Shown: one piece after another, positions 44,507 to 54,209 of the stretch | Numbering within the stretch: position 1 is the first letter of the stretch | Layout of the letters: the number at the start of each line of letters is the position of its first letter | DNA from: Actinomycetes bacterium | GTDB taxonomy: Bacteria; Actinomycetota; Acidimicrobiia; Acidimicrobiales; Acidimicrobiaceae | Direction of reading: 5' to 3' | Length of the DNA: 64,000 bases | NCBI GenBank assembly: GCA_021799035.1 | Contig: JAJZBG010000006.1 | Span: forward strand, 22,536-86,535 | Notes under the pieces: model-generated | Databases searched by the model: none | What the model saw: the letters and a program-made list of their open reading frames with translations, nothing else | Told to the model about the DNA's origin: nothing | Made by a program: the position numbers and the translations under genes

Positions 44507-45361
44507 TTACCTCGAAATATCTCTGTGGTTGACTCTTGGATCGAAGCCTCGCTTCCGAAATACCGACAGCAGCTCCTCTGCAATAACCACCGAGCGATGC
44601 TTCCCGCCAGTACAGCCGATTGCGATATTCAAATACGACTTCCCTTCTCTCTCGAAAGCCGGCAAGAGGAACTCGAATAAATCGTCTAGCTTATCCAAGA
44701 ATTCGATGGACTCTACCTGTGACATTACGTAATCCCTCACCGCCTTGTTCAAGCCAGTGTGAGGTCGGAGCTCGGGGATCCAATGCGGATTCGGGAGAAA
44801 TCGCACATCAAAGATCACGTCGACGTCCCTCGGGATTCCATATTTATATCCAAACGAGACAACCGAGATCCTCATGATGGGGTCCAGTTCGGCAGACTCG
44901 AAGAGGCCGATTATTCTGTCGCGAAGCTCATGGACATTCAAGTCGGATGTATCAATGACTATGTCTGCCTGATCCTTCAACGAGGCCAACATTTCACGTT
45001 CTCGCCTGATGTCCTCAGCCAGACCCGCTCCACCCAGTGGGTGCCGCCGTCGAGTCCCCTCATAACGTTGAATCAGGACCTCGTCGGAAGAGTCCAAAAA
45101 TAGCACCCTGACACGAGCGCCTGAAGAAATAAGGGCCTCGAGTTCCGGCTCAAGTTCTGCGATATAGTCCGAGCCTCCTCTTCCAATGACTAGCACCACT
45201 CGTTCTGTTTCGGAGCCGGGACGGTTCACAAGCTCTGTCACCTTCGAGATCAGTGCCGGGGGCATGTTGTCGATCACAAACCAGTTCAGGTCCTCGAACA
45301 CAGCAGCCGCGTTCGACCTTCCGGCGCCGCTCATGCCAGCCACGATTACGAATTCGCTCAT
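44507..45361 (-). CDS. rapZ: RapZ/YvcJ nucleotide-binding protein
   Basis: 284 residues. P-loop VAGMSGAGRSNAAAVFEDLNW (about 7-27), VIDNMPPAL, FLDSSDEVLIQRYEGTRRRHPL (about 90), and the C-terminal FLLPAFEREGKSYLNIAIGCTGGKHRSV characteristic of RapZ. In enterobacteria an RNase E adaptor; in Gram-positives a GTPase of uncertain role. Lies between a methyltransferase and yvcK in the conserved uvrC-rapZ-yvcK order. Confidence 0.93.
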   Translation of the reverse strand: MSEFVIVAGMSGAGRSNAAAVFEDLNWFVIDNMPPALISKVTELVNRPGSETERVVLVIGRGGSDYIAELEPELEALISSGARVRVLFLDSSDEVLIQRYEGTRRRHPLGGAGLAEDIRREREMLASLKDQADIVIDTSDLNVHELRDRIIGLFESAELDPIMRISVVSFGYKYGIPRDVDVIFDVRFLPNPHWIPELRPHTGLNKAVRDYVMSQVESIEFLDKLDDLFEFLLPAFEREGKSYLNIAIGCTGGKHRSVVIAEELLSVFRKRGFDPRVNHRDISR

Positions 45362-45413
45362 CTGACCACTCCCTATGACCTCGCTTTGAAGTTACGGCAA
45401 ACCTAAGTCCTTT

Positions 45414-46184
45414 TCAGGCTTTGTTCAGTCTCAAAAAGAGGAGTCTTGGAATCGTAGCAGCTTCGTAATACTCTGGTGCTTTTTCGAGGAAACCTTTCGG
45501 CGGAGGAGGCTCCTCCATTCGAGTCAGCACCAGGGAGTTTTCTGCAAGAAGATTCAGGTAATTCCCCAGGGGCCTATGGATGAAAGGGATGTAAACGTCC
45601 TTTTCCACTTCCTCTACAGTTCGCTCTTCAACCAAGTAGCGCCCGATGCGCCAGTACTGCTCGCCAATGATGTGATCGTCTATCCATCCAGAATTTGGCG
45701 TCTGCAATAATGGGTGGTTCAGGAAGAACAGAAAGGTGCCGTTCGATCTCAGAACCCTTGCTACTTCTGCAATAGCACCGGGAAGGTCCGCAATATGTTC
45801 GAAGACCAAACACGCAACAACGGTATCGAATGAACCGTCGGCAAAGGGGATGTGCGACGCTTCGGCTTTGACATAGTCGATATCAGGTGCGCGTCTTCCC
45901 GCCTCTTCAATCTGCTCCCACGTAGGATCTATCCCGGCAATGTACTCGACACCGGCGATGTGAGCGGCCACGCGAGTGAGCTGCCCTTCGCCTGTTCCGA
46001 TGTCCAAAATCCTACATGAACCAGCAAGATGCTCCCGAAGCATGGGGATTATCTGCTCCTCGTATTCTGGATCGGCGCCGAGCGTGAAACCAGTCTGCCA
46101 CCAGCTGGCGTTATTCTCCCATAACTCAGACGCAATAGCATCGAACTCGTCATCAAGTGGCGAACGGTAATCGTCATTCATCAA
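45414..46184 (-). CDS. Class I SAM-dependent methyltransferase
   Basis: 256 residues. SAM site ILDIGTGEGQLTRVAAHI (about 58), acidic end of strand 2 GIDPTW, and motif FDTVVACLVFEHIADLPGAIAEVARVLRSNG (about 120-150), typical of UbiE/Methyltransf_11. Substrate unknown. Inserted between rapZ and uvrC, 24 bases after the uvrC stop. Confidence 0.85.
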   Translation of the reverse strand: MMNDDYRSPLDDEFDAIASELWENNASWWQTGFTLGADPEYEEQIIPMLREHLAGSCRILDIGTGEGQLTRVAAHIAGVEYIAGIDPTWEQIEEAGRRAPDIDYVKAEASHIPFADGSFDTVVACLVFEHIADLPGAIAEVARVLRSNGTFLFFLNHPLLQTPNSGWIDDHIIGEQYWRIGRYLVEERTVEEVEKDVYIPFIHRPLGNYLNLLAENSLVLTRMEEPPPPKGFLEKAPEYYEAATIPRLLFLRLNKA

Positions 46185-46208
46185 CTACGAGGCTAAACGG
46201 CTTCTTAG

Positions 46209-48077
46209 TTAACCTTGCCTCGAAATGGCGTGAAGAGCATCGTAGAGGTTTCGACCAACTGAACTTGGCAGCCAACCTATGCCCTCAAGCTCTTCCACCG
46301 AAGCAGCCCTCAGCCGCTTCACGCTGCCATACTGGCGCAACAGCCTCTTCAGCCTCGCCGGTCCTATTCCCTCAACCGACTCTAAGACCGAAACAGTCAT
46401 GCTCTTGCTCCTTAGGCCCCTATGGTAGGTTATGGCAAAGCGATGCGCTTCATCCCGAAGCTGCTGAAGCAGATACAGCGCGTCGGAACCCCTAGGAATT
46501 CTCACAGGCTCTGCCTGCCCCGGCACGTATACCTCCTCGAACTGCTTGGCAAGGGATATAAGAGCCACTTGTCCTCGGTAACCCGAGTCAGCCAAAGCCC
46601 TCTCGGCCATTCCAAGCTGGCCTTTGCCACCGTCCACCACTATCAGTGACGGGGGGTAAGAGAACCTTTTTGCCATTCCAGCATGGTCAGGGCCAGCTTC
46701 AAATTGCACAAGACTCGAGAGCCTCCGCAACAACACTTCATACATGGCTGCATAGTCATCATTGTGCCCAACGTTCACCTTGAACCGCCGGTAGTCTGAC
46801 TTCTTCAGCATGCCGTCTTCCATCACAACCATCGAACCCACGTAGTTGCTGCCCTGAAGATGGCTCATGTCGTAGCATTCGATTCTCAAAAGTGAAACTG
46901 AAAGGCCTAATTCCTCCGACAGTGAACGCAAAGCCCTCGCCCGCGCGTTGTGATCAGTTGCCCTTGACATGCGGTTCCGTTTGAACTCTATTGCAGCGTT
47001 ATTTTCAACCGTCTCCATCAGGGCACGCTTCTCTCCCCTCGAAACAACCTTGATATGAACCGCCGACCCTCGCAGGCCTTCCAGCCAGCGCTCCAAGATT
47101 CGCGTGTCTGGCGGCAATGCAGGAACGATCACCTCCAACGGGATGTCAAGTGGAGTTTCTGAATAATATCGTTCGAGCACTTGGCCCAAAAGGGGGCCCG
47201 TTTCTAAGTCCTCAACCTTGTCCACCAAGATACCCTTACGTCCAACAACCCTCCCTTTGCGGACAAAGAAGATCTGTACTGCAGCCTCGATCTCATCCTG
47301 GAAGAGTCCAAAGACATCTGCGTTGAAAGATTCGCCCCCAACCATCTGCTGTTTTTCGATTGCCTTCTCGATCAGCGCCAACCTGTCACGAATCTGTGCA
47401 GCTTGCTCGAAGTTCAGCTCCCCTGCCGCCCTCACCATCTCCTCTTTGGCTTTGGTGACAAATTCTTTCGTATCCCCTTTGAGAAACCGCCCCATGTCGG
47501 AAACGAGCTTGTTGTAGTGCTCGGGCGTGACGGCACCTATACACGGCCCACTACACCGGCCGATGTGGTATAGCAAACATGGCTTCCCAAGCCTCTCGTG
47601 CCTTCCAAACTGACTGTCCGAACAAGTGCGGACCGGAAATGTTCTCAAAATAAGATCTAGGATCTCCCTTATGGCGGCCTGATGGGGATATGGTCCGTAA
47701 TAGCGAGCCCCCTTCTTTCTCTGCCCTCTCATTATTCCTGCCCTTGGCCACTGGTGGTCGGACGTTATAGCGAGAAAGGGATAGCTCTTGTCATCAGACA
47801 TTCTCACATTGAATCGAGGATGAAATCTCTGGATCAGGTTGTGCTCGAGGATCAAGGCTTCAACTTCGTTATTGACAACTATCCACTCAACGGACTCCGC
47901 TTCGGAGACCATCGCCGCTGTTCGCGGGTGAAGGTTTCGGATGGGCTGGAAATAGCTCGCCAACCTGTTCCTAAGAGATGTTGCCTTTCCGACATAGATT
48001 ACCCTGCCGTCACCATCTTTGAACTGGTACGAGCCAGGCTCATTGGGAATCTGTGAAGGTGCGATACGCTTGATCAC
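46209..48077 (-). CDS. uvrC: Excinuclease ABC subunit C
   Basis: 622-residue dual-incision nuclease of nucleotide excision repair. N-terminal GIY-YIG domain (PGSYQFKDGDGRVIYVGKA, about 15-33), UVR domain that binds UvrB (LNFEQAAQIRDRLALIEKAI, about 205), RNase H-like endonuclease domain (CYDMSHLQGSNYVGSMVVMEDG, about 395; VVDGGKGQLGMAE, about 480), and two helix-hairpin-helix motifs at the end (VEGIGPARLKRLL). GTG start. 38 bases after uvrA. Confidence 0.96.
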   Translation of the reverse strand: MIKRIAPSQIPNEPGSYQFKDGDGRVIYVGKATSLRNRLASYFQPIRNLHPRTAAMVSEAESVEWIVVNNEVEALILEHNLIQRFHPRFNVRMSDDKSYPFLAITSDHQWPRAGIMRGQRKKGARYYGPYPHQAAIREILDLILRTFPVRTCSDSQFGRHERLGKPCLLYHIGRCSGPCIGAVTPEHYNKLVSDMGRFLKGDTKEFVTKAKEEMVRAAGELNFEQAAQIRDRLALIEKAIEKQQMVGGESFNADVFGLFQDEIEAAVQIFFVRKGRVVGRKGILVDKVEDLETGPLLGQVLERYYSETPLDIPLEVIVPALPPDTRILERWLEGLRGSAVHIKVVSRGEKRALMETVENNAAIEFKRNRMSRATDHNARARALRSLSEELGLSVSLLRIECYDMSHLQGSNYVGSMVVMEDGMLKKSDYRRFKVNVGHNDDYAAMYEVLLRRLSSLVQFEAGPDHAGMAKRFSYPPSLIVVDGGKGQLGMAERALADSGYRGQVALISLAKQFEEVYVPGQAEPVRIPRGSDALYLLQQLRDEAHRFAITYHRGLRSKSMTVSVLESVEGIGPARLKRLLRQYGSVKRLRAASVEELEGIGWLPSSVGRNLYDALHAISRQG

Positions 48078-48115
48078 TTTATCTTTTTTTCACACCACGC
48101 CTTAGAGCTATCCGC

Positions 48116-50956
48116 TTACTTGAGAACCTTGTTGAGGAAAGCTCCAGTGTAGCTAACCTCCGAGTTGGCTACTTCTTCTGGGGTTCCCGTTGCGATAACC
48201 GTTCCACCCCGATCTCCACCTTCCGGCCCCAGATCAATTACGTAGTCTGCAGTTTTTATGACATCCAGGTTGTGCTCGATAACCAAGACGGTATTCCCCG
48301 CGTCCACGAGCTTTTCAAGGACGGATAGCAGCTTCTTGATATCTTCGAAATGCAGCCCGGTCGTTGGTTCATCGAGGATATACATTGTGTGGCCAGTAGG
48401 GCGTTTGGCCAACTCTGAAGCAAGCTTGACCCTTTGAGCCTCGCCTCCCGAGAGTGTCGGAGCCGCTTGACCCAGTCGAATATACCCGAGCCCTACTTCG
48501 ACAAGGGTCGAAAGGTAGCGAGCTATTGAGGACTGATTCGAAAAGAACTCCAACGCCTCCGAAGCAGACATATTCAGCACATCCGAAATATTCTTTCCCT
48601 TGAATGCGACTTCAAGCGTATCCCTGTTATATCGTGACCCTTTGCACGCTTCACAAGGAACGTAAACGTCCGGAAGGAAGTTCATCTCGATCTTTAGCGT
48701 GCCATCTCCTGAACATCCTTCGCAACGCCCACCTTTTACATTGAACGAGAACCGTCCAGGTTGATAGCCCCTCACCTTGGCCTCGGGCGTCTGTGCAAAC
48801 AGTCGGCGAATATGGTCGAATGCACCTGTATATGTAGCTGCATTGGACCTGGGGGTTCTACCTATGGGGGACTGGTCTATGTTTACAACCTTGTCGATCT
48901 TCTCGGCGCCCATAATCTCATCATGGAGTCCAGGGACGACCTTGGAACCGTACACCTTTTTCATCAGCGCCTTCAGCAAGATCTCATTGACTAGAGAAGA
49001 CTTGCCAGATCCAGACACCCCGGTCACTACAACGAAGGCACCTAATGGGACGTCGATGTCGATTCCCTTTAGATTGTTCTGGCGGGCATTCTTCACCATT
49101 ATCCAGCCTGATGACAACTCACGCCTTCTCTTGGGAACGTCGATCGACCTTCTACCACCTAAGTAGGCTCCGCTTATCGAACGCGGCTCGTTCACCAGAT
49201 CTTCGACGGAACCCGCGGCAACGACTTCGCCGCCATGCTCTCCAGCCCCAGGTCCAATGTCGATTATGTAGTCAGCAGCCCTGATTGTTTCCTCATCGTG
49301 CTCCACCACGATGACTGTGTTATCCAAGCGCTTCAGCTTGACCAATGTCTCGATCAATCGGTGATTGTCTCGCTGATGCAAACCTATTGAGGGCTCATCC
49401 AAGACATAGAGCACTCCTGTCAATCCCGATCCGATCTGAGAGGCAAGGCGTATTCGTTGAGCCTCTCCCCCAGAGAGGGTGGCCGCAGCACGCGCAAGAG
49501 TCAAGTAGTCCAGTCCTACATCTAGCAGAAAATCCAGTCTCGCAAGGATCTCGCGTAGAACGGGTGCGGCAATGAGCCTTTCACGCTCACCCAGAAGGAG
49601 CTGACCGAGGCTTTCCCTCGTCGACCTGATCGACATCGAGCAGAGCTCATAGATACTCAAATCGCCGATCGTCACGGCAAGAAACTCCGGCTTCAAGCGT
49701 GCTCCGTGACAGCTATGGCAGGGAGCCTGGCGCATGTAGCCTTCGACTGCCTCTCTTTGATAGTCACTGTCTGCTTCAGCATGCCTCCTTTGCAGATACG
49801 CAACAACTCCTTCGTAGTTGAAATTGATCTTCCGGCTCGCCCCAAACCGATTGGTGTATCGGACGGTGACCGGTCCCCCTGAGTGACCGTAAAGAATCAG
49901 GTTCTGCACATCCTCGGGAAGGTTCTTCCAAGGCACATTGAGCGAGAATCCATATTGCTCAGCGAGGGCTGACAAAAGCCGCCTGAAATAATTCGACCTG
50001 GCTGACGCCCACGGGGCTATCGCATCTTGGACAAGGGCAAGATTTGGATTGGGAACAACCAGTTCTGGATCGACTTCAAACCTTGTTCCAAGACCCGAGC
50101 AACTGGTGCAGGCTCCATAGGGCGAGTTGAAGGAGAAGTCTCGCGGTTCCAGCTCCTCAAACGAAATGCCACACCTTACACATGCAAGACTCTCTGAAAA
50201 CGCGACCAGCTGCTCGTCCTCTGAGATGTCAGATTTGTGAACGAGGACTTCAACGACTCCTTCGGCAATGCCGAGCGCAGCCTCTATCGAGTCGGTCAAG
50301 CGCCTCTCTATCCCTTCTCGCCTAACAAGCCGGTCAATCACGACCTCGATTGTGTGGGCTTCATAGCGTCCAAGATCTATTCCCGCTCTCTCCGAGAGCT
50401 CGTAGCTGTTTCCATCAATTCGAACTCTTGCGTAGCCCTTCTTTGCCAGGTCGTCGAGGAGGCCTTGATACTCGCCTTTCCTGCCGCGCACCACGGGCGC
50501 AAGCACACTGAATCGCGCTCCTTCCGGAAGCTCCATGACGGTATCGACAATCTGTGAAGGGCTTTGCCTTGCAACAGGGTCTCCGCAGCTTGGGCAGTGA
50601 GGCTGACCGACCCTTGCGTACAACAGTCGCAAATAGTCATATATCTCAGTAATAGTCCCGACCGTTGACCGTGGGTTATGCGATGACGATTTCTGATCTA
50701 TGGAAATTGCGGGAGACAAACCCTCGATGAAATCCACATCTGGCTTGTCCATTTGGCCGAGGAATTGGCGCGCATAAGCCGAGAGGGACTCGACATAGCG
50801 TCTCTGGCCTTCTGCGAAGATCGTATCGAAGGCAAGCGAAGACTTGCCCGAACCCGACAAGCCCGTGATGACGACAAAGCTGTTTCTCGGCATCTCTACT
50901 GAGATGTCTTTGAGGTTGTGCTCTCTCGCCCCTTTGACTATTAGTTTATCTGCCAC
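48116..50956 (-). CDS. uvrA: Excinuclease ABC subunit A
   Basis: 946-residue damage-recognition ATPase with two ABC modules. First Walker [16 protein letters not shown] (about 31), second [15 protein letters not shown] (about 650); signatures [19 protein letters not shown] and [15 protein letters not shown]; zinc modules CVRCG...CTSCSGLG (about 260-290) and CEGCSGDG...[10 protein letters not shown] (about 745-775). Full length for the family. No LexA-type palindrome found in the 50 bases upstream. Confidence 0.97.
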   Translation of the reverse strand: MADKLIVKGAREHNLKDISVEMPRNSFVVITGLSGSGKSSLAFDTIFAEGQRRYVESLSAYARQFLGQMDKPDVDFIEGLSPAISIDQKSSSHNPRSTVGTITEIYDYLRLLYARVGQPHCPSCGDPVARQSPSQIVDTVMELPEGARFSVLAPVVRGRKGEYQGLLDDLAKKGYARVRIDGNSYELSERAGIDLGRYEAHTIEVVIDRLVRREGIERRLTDSIEAALGIAEGVVEVLVHKSDISEDEQLVAFSESLACVRCGISFEELEPRDFSFNSPYGACTSCSGLGTRFEVDPELVVPNPNLALVQDAIAPWASARSNYFRRLLSALAEQYGFSLNVPWKNLPEDVQNLILYGHSGGPVTVRYTNRFGASRKINFNYEGVVAYLQRRHAEADSDYQREAVEGYMRQAPCHSCHGARLKPEFLAVTIGDLSIYELCSMSIRSTRESLGQLLLGERERLIAAPVLREILARLDFLLDVGLDYLTLARAAATLSGGEAQRIRLASQIGSGLTGVLYVLDEPSIGLHQRDNHRLIETLVKLKRLDNTVIVVEHDEETIRAADYIIDIGPGAGEHGGEVVAAGSVEDLVNEPRSISGAYLGGRRSIDVPKRRRELSSGWIMVKNARQNNLKGIDIDVPLGAFVVVTGVSGSGKSSLVNEILLKALMKKVYGSKVVPGLHDEIMGAEKIDKVVNIDQSPIGRTPRSNAATYTGAFDHIRRLFAQTPEAKVRGYQPGRFSFNVKGGRCEGCSGDGTLKIEMNFLPDVYVPCEACKGSRYNRDTLEVAFKGKNISDVLNMSASEALEFFSNQSSIARYLSTLVEVGLGYIRLGQAAPTLSGGEAQRVKLASELAKRPTGHTMYILDEPTTGLHFEDIKKLLSVLEKLVDAGNTVLVIEHNLDVIKTADYVIDLGPEGGDRGGTVIATGTPEEVANSEVSYTGAFLNKVLK

Positions 50957-51006
50957 AGTACTTTAAAGTTTAAGGCTACCGGCTGCATGATTCATATCGA
51001 CACGGA

Positions 51007-52395
51007 TCAGACAAACAGCACGCCCGGATTCAACACTGAAGCAGGGTCCAACGCACTCTTGACACTCTTCATAGACTCGATATCGTCTTGGGATCTGGTG
51101 AGAGCGAGCTCGTTGACCTTTGCCCTTCCGATGCCATGTTCGGCAGAGATGGAGCCGCCGTAGGTAGAAACCATCTTGTAGATGCGGTGTTCAATCCCGG
51201 TATCGCCTTCAGCAACATCCAACAAATTCACGTGTATGTTCCCATCACCGAGGTGCCCAAATAAAATTGGCTTGACTTGTTGGTAATCGTTTTCCAGTAA
51301 GTGAGTCAGGTCATCAACAAAAGCTGGAATTGCCCTGATTGGAATAGAAACATCCAGCTTGCGAGCCACACCTTTTCGGCTGATGGCAAGGGTATGACTC
51401 TCACGCCAGTACCACAAGCCGTCTGCCGCAGAGTCACCCGCCATGACGGCATCGACAACGTCTTCCAGGGAGTCGAGAAAATATGCCAGCTTTTCCATTT
51501 GATCGTCTTCACCTGCCGCCTCTACCAGAAGTGAAATTGAGGGGATATTATTGAAAGGCCATGGCGCACCATCGAGGTTGGAGACAAGCTCGATGCCATT
51601 GCTTGTCATGAACTCCATTGCCGAGAGTCCCCCAAGTCGCCTTCGGGCTTCCGTCATGACCGCCAGGGCCGCCGACAAAGTGTGCAAAGCCACCAGCGCG
51701 ACTGCTCTATGGCGAGGCACCGACACCAGCTTCAAGGTCAATTGCGTTATCACACCCAGCGTCCCCTCAGATCCGCACAGGATAGACGGCCAGTCAAACC
51801 CGCTGTTATCCTTTTCCAGACCTTCCATCCGGCTGATAAGTCTTCCGTTGCCCAGCACCGCTTCTATGCCCAGGACCTGGCGTCGCATTCCTCCATATCG
51901 GATCACGTGAATGCCACCTGCATTCGTAGCTACCATTCCCCCGACGGTTGCACTGTCGCGTGATGCGAGATCTACCCCAAGTTTCAACCCCGCTTTTTGC
52001 GCTTCAGCGTTCAGGGCGCTCAGCGTGACGCCTGCCCCAACCTTCGCAAGTTGAAGATCGTGGTCAAGTTCAATCCCGCTTAGCAACTTGGTAGATAATA
52101 TGATCGCCTTTTTCACCGGAGTTGCTCCACCCACCAAACCGGTATTTCCTCCTTGAGCCACGAGAGGGACATCGAAGCGCTTTGCTAGATCTACAGTGTC
52201 TCTGACCTGTTTCGAATTGACCGGTCTGACCACGCAGAACGCTTCACCTCTGAAACGACCGGTCCAGTCCGTAAGGTAGCTCGAAACTATGTCATGGTCA
52301 GTTACCACAGACTTTTCGCCGATGGTCTCAGCGAGCGCTGTGACAATATCCGTCAAGCTGACCTCCATTCTGGCTGGGGTAACAAAGTGGTTCAA
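51007..52395 (-). CDS. FAD-linked D-2-hydroxyacid dehydrogenase (GlcD-like)
   Basis: 462 residues of the PCMH-type flavoprotein family (glycolate oxidase subunit D, D-lactate or D-2-hydroxyglutarate dehydrogenase). FAD loops: PLVAQGGNTGLVGGATPVK (about 85) and LCGSEGTLGVITQLTLK (about 205); C-terminal domain with FGHLGDGNIHVNLLD (about 380) and SAEHGIGRAKV (about 425), which carries the metal-binding His residues. Start is unclear: TTG at 52395 or ATG at 52368, neither with a strong ribosome site. Same strand as the aromatic acid genes upstream but 109 bases apart. Confidence 0.87.
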   Translation of the reverse strand: MNHFVTPARMEVSLTDIVTALAETIGEKSVVTDHDIVSSYLTDWTGRFRGEAFCVVRPVNSKQVRDTVDLAKRFDVPLVAQGGNTGLVGGATPVKKAIILSTKLLSGIELDHDLQLAKVGAGVTLSALNAEAQKAGLKLGVDLASRDSATVGGMVATNAGGIHVIRYGGMRRQVLGIEAVLGNGRLISRMEGLEKDNSGFDWPSILCGSEGTLGVITQLTLKLVSVPRHRAVALVALHTLSAALAVMTEARRRLGGLSAMEFMTSNGIELVSNLDGAPWPFNNIPSISLLVEAAGEDDQMEKLAYFLDSLEDVVDAVMAGDSAADGLWYWRESHTLAISRKGVARKLDVSIPIRAIPAFVDDLTHLLENDYQQVKPILFGHLGDGNIHVNLLDVAEGDTGIEHRIYKMVSTYGGSISAEHGIGRAKVNELALTRSQDDIESMKSVKSALDPASVLNPGVLFV

Positions 52396-52504
52396 GCCCG
52401 AAGCTCGTATTTCATTCCTGAGAGGGTTAGGGCATCAGTAGGGTGAATGATGGCACCCTCAGTAGCCGACGCATGAATTGTAGACACGCCGCTTCAACAA
52501 AGCC

Positions 52505-54145
52505 CTAGCTAAACTTGCTCCGAAGCAACGCCTTATCGATCTTACCGACGTTGGTGGTTGGAAGTGATTCAACCAGCTCGAGTTGATCAGGAAATTTGTA
52601 CTTGGCAACACCAAATCCTTCCATAGCTGACCGCACCTCCGCCAAAGTCAGATTCGATGCACCATTTTTCATGACGACCACTGCGCATGTTCGCTCTCCC
52701 AGATTCTTATCAGGAATGGCTATGGCCGCGACTTGAGCAACTGACGGCAAACGGTATAGAAGATTTTCCACCTCCTCGGCGCTCACCTTCTCTCCAGCAC
52801 GATTGATGAGGTCCTTGGTCCGCCCCTCTACCACCAGATTTCCGCTCGAATGCCAGCGCACCACATCTCCGGTGCGATACCAGCCCTCGGCCGTAAATGA
52901 CCTGGCATTGTGCTCGGGCGCATTGAAATATCCTCTCAGGGTGTACGGCCCCCGCGTGAGAAGTTGCCCCATCTCGCCGTCCGGAACTGGCACGTCGTGA
53001 TCATCGACGATCAGAACCTCATCAGCTGGGCTCATGGGCTTGCCCTGCGTCTCGCAAATTACCTCCTCAGAGGCATCCAGGCTCGTATAGTTGATTAAGC
53101 CTTCAGCCATTCCGAATACCTGCTGCAGAGTGCAACCAAGCACGGGACGTACCCTACTCGCCAGTTCCGGAGCCATTCGCGCTCCGCCAACCTGGATTAT
53201 TTCGAGACTTGAAAGATCATAGTGCGGCTTCTGAATCTTGGCCTCCAGCCATCTTTGTGCGACAGCTGGAACAGCAGAAGCCACAGTAACCCTTTCTTTT
53301 CCAATCAGATTCAAACAATTTTCAGGTTCTGGACTTCTTGCCATGACTACCCTTCCGCCTGCATAGAGAACACCTAGCAATCCGGGGCACGCCAAGGGGA
53401 AGTTGTGCGAAGCAGGGAGCGAGACGAGATATACCGTGCGCTCATCAAAACCGCATACTTCTGCACTCTGGCGAAAGTTGTATCCATAGTCATCATGGGA
53501 TCTTGGAATCAACTTCGGCAGCCCGGTAGTCCCGCCAGAAAGCAGGAACAACGCCACCGAATCGGAACACGGCCCCATCTCATCAAGTCGATGGCGGACA
53601 CCGTTTACGTCACGAGGCGAAACAATTAGTTTTCCAAGGTCAACCGAACCTGTTCTTACATTCTCGCCCAACACGAAGACATCCTGGACTGCATTCGAGC
53701 CTCTTGCAATTTCTCGTGCCATGCCTTGATGGTCAAAGCCCTTTATCTCGTCAGCCACCGCTATGGCTCTAGCACCGGAGTGTTCAACGAAATAGCTGAC
53801 CTCATGGCTACGATGGCCAGGGAGAGCCATGATCGGGATAACGCCTATCCTTGCGCATGCAAACAGCAGCACGACAAACTCCCAGCAGTTGGGGAGCTGG
53901 ACGACCATGCAGTCCCCAGATCGATAACCGCGCTCTGCCAAGCCTAGGGCAAGTCCGTCAGAAAGGGCCGCCAACTGCTGGTAGGACAGACGCCTCTCAC
54001 CATCTGTGAGAGCTTCTTTCTCTCCAAAAAGCTCTGCAGATCTCCAGAGGTAATGGCCCAAAGCCATTCCGTTCCAGTAACCTTGCTCACGATATCTCTT
54101 TGCGAGCTCATCTGGCCACGCAACCAAGCCTTCTGCAATGCCCAT
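52505..54145 (-). CDS. Aryl acid-AMP ligase, salicylate/2,3-dihydroxybenzoate type
   Basis: 546-residue adenylate-forming enzyme closely resembling EntE/DhbE. RYREQGYWNGMALGHYL at the N terminus is typical of that group, LSGGTTGLPKLIPRSHDDY is the P-loop (about 190), and ASHNFPLACPG (about 235) holds the Asn that contacts the 2-hydroxyl of the substrate in EntE/DhbE. C-terminal Lys in TTNVGKIDKALLR. ATG at 54145 after GGAGG; the frame extends to 54271 inside the next gene. No siderophore carrier domain or synthase is nearby; instead the upstream gene is salicylyl-CoA hydroxylase-like, so salicylate activation for breakdown is the better guess. Confidence 0.85.
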   Translation of the reverse strand: MGIAEGLVAWPDELAKRYREQGYWNGMALGHYLWRSAELFGEKEALTDGERRLSYQQLAALSDGLALGLAERGYRSGDCMVVQLPNCWEFVVLLFACARIGVIPIMALPGHRSHEVSYFVEHSGARAIAVADEIKGFDHQGMAREIARGSNAVQDVFVLGENVRTGSVDLGKLIVSPRDVNGVRHRLDEMGPCSDSVALFLLSGGTTGLPKLIPRSHDDYGYNFRQSAEVCGFDERTVYLVSLPASHNFPLACPGLLGVLYAGGRVVMARSPEPENCLNLIGKERVTVASAVPAVAQRWLEAKIQKPHYDLSSLEIIQVGGARMAPELASRVRPVLGCTLQQVFGMAEGLINYTSLDASEEVICETQGKPMSPADEVLIVDDHDVPVPDGEMGQLLTRGPYTLRGYFNAPEHNARSFTAEGWYRTGDVVRWHSSGNLVVEGRTKDLINRAGEKVSAEEVENLLYRLPSVAQVAAIAIPDKNLGERTCAVVVMKNGASNLTLAEVRSAMEGFGVAKYKFPDQLELVESLPTTNVGKIDKALLRSKFS

Positions 54146-54209
54146 AGTTTGATTTCCTCCCAGAACAACTAAACAACACTTCTGCTCTGCAGACAAAATC
54201 GAGCTGGTG

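Noticed and set aside
50957..51006. LexA/SOS box upstream of uvrA
   Set aside because: No CGAAC-N4-GTTCG-like palindrome was seen; the same check failed at recN and uvrB.
52505..54145. Siderophore biosynthesis ligase
   Set aside because: Possible by homology, but no carrier protein, isochorismate or NRPS genes are near; neighbours fit breakdown of salicylate better.
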